NCBI GenBank assembly: GCA_910584345.1
Contig: CAJTZX010000088.1
Location: forward strand, 1-6,391
Origin: an uncultured Eubacterium sp.
GTDB lineage: Bacteria; Bacillota; Clostridia; Lachnospirales; Lachnospiraceae
Reading direction: 5' to 3'
DNA length: 6,391 bases
Every line of letters begins with the position of its first letter. Within the stretch, counting starts at the first letter, position 1. The notes below the pieces were generated by a model that was not told where the DNA came from, ran no database searches, and saw nothing but the letters and a program-made list of their open reading frames with translations. This document shows positions 4,969 to 6,391 of the stretch, in pieces. Made by a program: the position numbers and the translations under genes.

Positions 4969-5196
4969 ATGTTTGAAAAATTAGCAGAAATTATCAGCAA
5001 CTATGTAGAAGTCGATCCAGCTGACGTAAAACCAGAGTCTCGCTTTATGGAAGACTTAAAGTTTACATCTTTTGACTTTATGAGTATGCTTGGAGAATTG
5101 GAAGATGAATTTGATATTGAAATCGACCAGAAGGAAGCAGCACAGATCCGTACGGTACAAGAAGCCGTTGATTATCTGGAAAAGCTGTCAGCATAA
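4969..5196 (+). CDS. Free-standing acyl/peptidyl carrier protein
   Basis: The 75-residue acidic protein has the four-helix carrier-protein layout. Helix I is MFEKLAEIISNYV. A loop with VDPADVKPESRFMEDL leads to the attachment site, with Ser34 in FTSFDFM (32-38) at the start of helix II. ELEDEFDIEI and a last helix ending in TVQEAVDYLEKL follow. Ser34 should carry the 4'-phosphopantetheine arm after activation by a transferase encoded elsewhere. The usual Asp before that Ser (DSL) is Thr here. It is not embedded in a fatty-acid synthesis gene set; its neighbours are a condensation enzyme and an AMP-forming ligase, so it probably serves as the dedicated shuttle between them, as DltC does for DltA. 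GAGG (4957-4960) lies 8 bases before the start. There is no terminator in the 88-base gap upstream. Confidence 0.9.
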   Translation: MFEKLAEIISNYVEVDPADVKPESRFMEDLKFTSFDFMSMLGELEDEFDIEIDQKEAAQIRTVQEAVDYLEKLSA

Positions 5197-5214
5197 GCAT
5201 TCGACAGCAGAAAA

Positions 5215-5220
5215 AGGAGG
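5215..5220 (+). promoter_or_regulatory. Consensus ribosome binding site for the ligase gene
   Basis: A full AGGAGG stands 9 bases before the ATG at 5230. It is the best Shine-Dalgarno sequence in the operon and confirms the start. It lies in the 33-base gap after the carrier-protein stop, so the two genes are surely co-transcribed. Confidence 0.85.
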
Positions 5221-5229
5221 ACAACTGTT

Positions 5230-6391
5230 ATGGTTTGCAACACAATTCGCGAGATTATCGTACATGCACAGCAGGAATTTGGCGATCAGGATGCGATTCG
5301 TTATAAAGTAAAAAAAGATGTAATAGAAGCAAAATCGTTCACGCAATTAAAACAAGACAGTGAAAGCTTTTCCTGTGTATTAAAAGCACTCGGGGAACAG
5401 GGAAGTCATATTGCTATGACAGGCATGACTTCCTATGAATGGATCGTTGCTTATTTCGGTATTGTAAATTCTGGCAGCGTGGCAGTTCCGCTAGATGTAT
5501 CGCTTCCGGCTGAAGAAATGTGTGAACTGGTCGAACGCGCAGATGTGACGGTGTTTGTGGTAGATGAAGTGCGTAAAGATGTACTTGCCATTGTAAAAGA
5601 ACGCTGCCCGAAACTAAAATATTTGATATCTATGCAGCAGGAAGAAAGCACCGATGATATCTTATCTTTTTCGCAGCTATTGCAGGAACATGCTGGCAGC
5701 TTCGATCATTGGGCAAATCCAGAAGCGCTTTGTACGATTATGTTTACCTCAGGAACAACCGGAAAAAGCAAGGGCGTAATGCTTACGCAGCGCAATATGG
5801 CAGAGAACGCAACTTGCCTGGATATGAAGATTCCAGAAAGAACCGTTGTGCTTTCCGTATTGCCGATTCATCATGCTTACTGTCTGAGTATGGATATTTT
5901 AAAAGGAATTTCACTCGGAAGTGTTATCTGCATCAACGATTCACTGATCCGGGTTGCGAAAAACATCAAACTGTTTGAGCCAAATATGATACTTATGGTA
6001 CCACTTATGATCGAAACACTTGCAAAGAAATTAGAAGAAGCTGCAGCGCTTCCGCCTGAGATCGTGAAAAAGGAAGTGTTTGGCGACCAGCTGCATACGA
6101 TCTGCAGCGGCGGTGCTTATCTAAGTCCGAAGCTGATTGATTTGTTTGAAAAATACGGCATTACGATTCTGCAAGGCTATGGGATGACAGAATGCGCACC
6201 GGTAATCAGTACAAACCTGAGCTGGGATATTCGCAAAGATACCGTAGGAAAACTAATGCCAAACTGCGAAGCAAAAACCGTAGACAACGAATTGTGGGTA
6301 CGCGGCAGCAGCGTGATGCAGGGATATTACAATATGCCAAAAGAAACAGAAGAAACACTCGTAGACGGATGGCTGCGCACCGGAGATCTTG
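5230..6391 (+). CDS. AMP-forming acyl ligase (acyl-CoA / acyl-ACP synthetase), 3' truncated by the window
   Basis: The frame stays open for 387 codons to the window edge, covering most of the large N-terminal domain of an ANL-superfamily adenylating enzyme. Signatures are the phosphate-binding loop FTSGTTGKSKGV (172-183), LPIHHAY (211-217), SGGAYLSP (293-300), QGYGMTE (315-321) and GWLRTGDL (380-387), where Asp386 would bind the ribose. The C-terminal lid with the hinge and the catalytic Lys lies beyond the window. The enzyme should adenylate a carboxylic acid with ATP and pass it to a thiol. The motif style is closer to fatty acyl-CoA synthetases than to amino-acid adenylation domains (no Asp at the usual amino-group contact could be assigned with confidence). 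Directly after a stand-alone carrier-protein gene, loading of that carrier is the natural guess; CoA is the alternative. A second function fused after residue 387 cannot be excluded. Confidence 0.92.
   Translation, partial: MVCNTIREIIVHAQQEFGDQDAIRYKVKKDVIEAKSFTQLKQDSESFSCVLKALGEQGSHIAMTGMTSYEWIVAYFGIVNSGSVAVPLDVSLPAEEMCELVERADVTVFVVDEVRKDVLAIVKERCPKLKYLISMQQEESTDDILSFSQLLQEHAGSFDHWANPEALCTIMFTSGTTGKSKGVMLTQRNMAENATCLDMKIPERTVVLSVLPIHHAYCLSMDILKGISLGSVICINDSLIRVAKNIKLFEPNMILMVPLMIETLAKKLEEAAALPPEIVKKEVFGDQLHTICSGGAYLSPKLIDLFEKYGITILQGYGMTECAPVISTNLSWDIRKDTVGKLMPNCEAKTVDNELWVRGSSVMQGYYNMPKETEETLVDGWLRTGDL

Noticed and set aside
5090..5311. 73-codon plus-strand frame overlapping the carrier protein and ligase start
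   Set aside because: It is a shifted frame across two well-supported genes, with a product rich in Lys/Arg/His and no family resemblance.
5709..5978. 89-codon plus-strand frame inside the ligase gene
   Set aside because: It lies wholly within the adenylation-domain coding region, whose own frame carries all the family motifs.

Overview
The window looks like chromosomal DNA of a low- to mid-GC anaerobic Firmicute, most likely a Clostridia/Lachnospiraceae gut bacterium. This is inferred from AT-rich spacers, strong GGAGG-type ribosome binding sites, sigma-A promoters with extended -10 (TGn) elements, and the flavour of the proteins. No rRNA, tRNA, IS element, CRISPR array or phage gene is visible.

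Left part (1-1200): the last codons of an unidentified upstream gene, a ~125-base spacer with a good promoter, then a cysteine-synthase-family PLP enzyme (200-1129) closed by a strong hairpin terminator. The enzyme has two unusual substitutions, at the residue after the PLP lysine and in the substrate-binding loop, so its exact substrate is open.

Middle (1199-2137): a TetR-family repressor gene on the minus strand, then a ~320-base divergent control region. The region holds an exact 36-bp tandem duplication in the repressor's leader, an extended -10 promoter for the repressor, a 16-bp palindrome, and two near-identical operator-like sites 44 bp apart. The first of these sites overlaps the -35 of a good rightward promoter.

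Right part (2138-6391, running off the end): one apparent operon of five same-strand genes. They encode an SCP2-like lipid-binding protein, a membrane-anchored alpha/beta hydrolase, a free-standing condensation-domain acyltransferase (ATGA overlap with the hydrolase), a free-standing acyl carrier protein, and an AMP-forming acyl ligase that continues past the window. Read together this is a carrier-protein-dependent acyl transfer pathway. The ligase would activate an acid and load it on the carrier. The condensation enzyme would join it to an amine or alcohol. The hydrolase would edit or release, and the SCP2 protein would hold a lipidic substrate or product. The divergent TetR protein probably controls it, sensing a hydrophobic ligand. 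The gene families are recognised from motifs; the pathway, its product and the regulatory link are inference. This operon is the best candidate for an undescribed system in the window.
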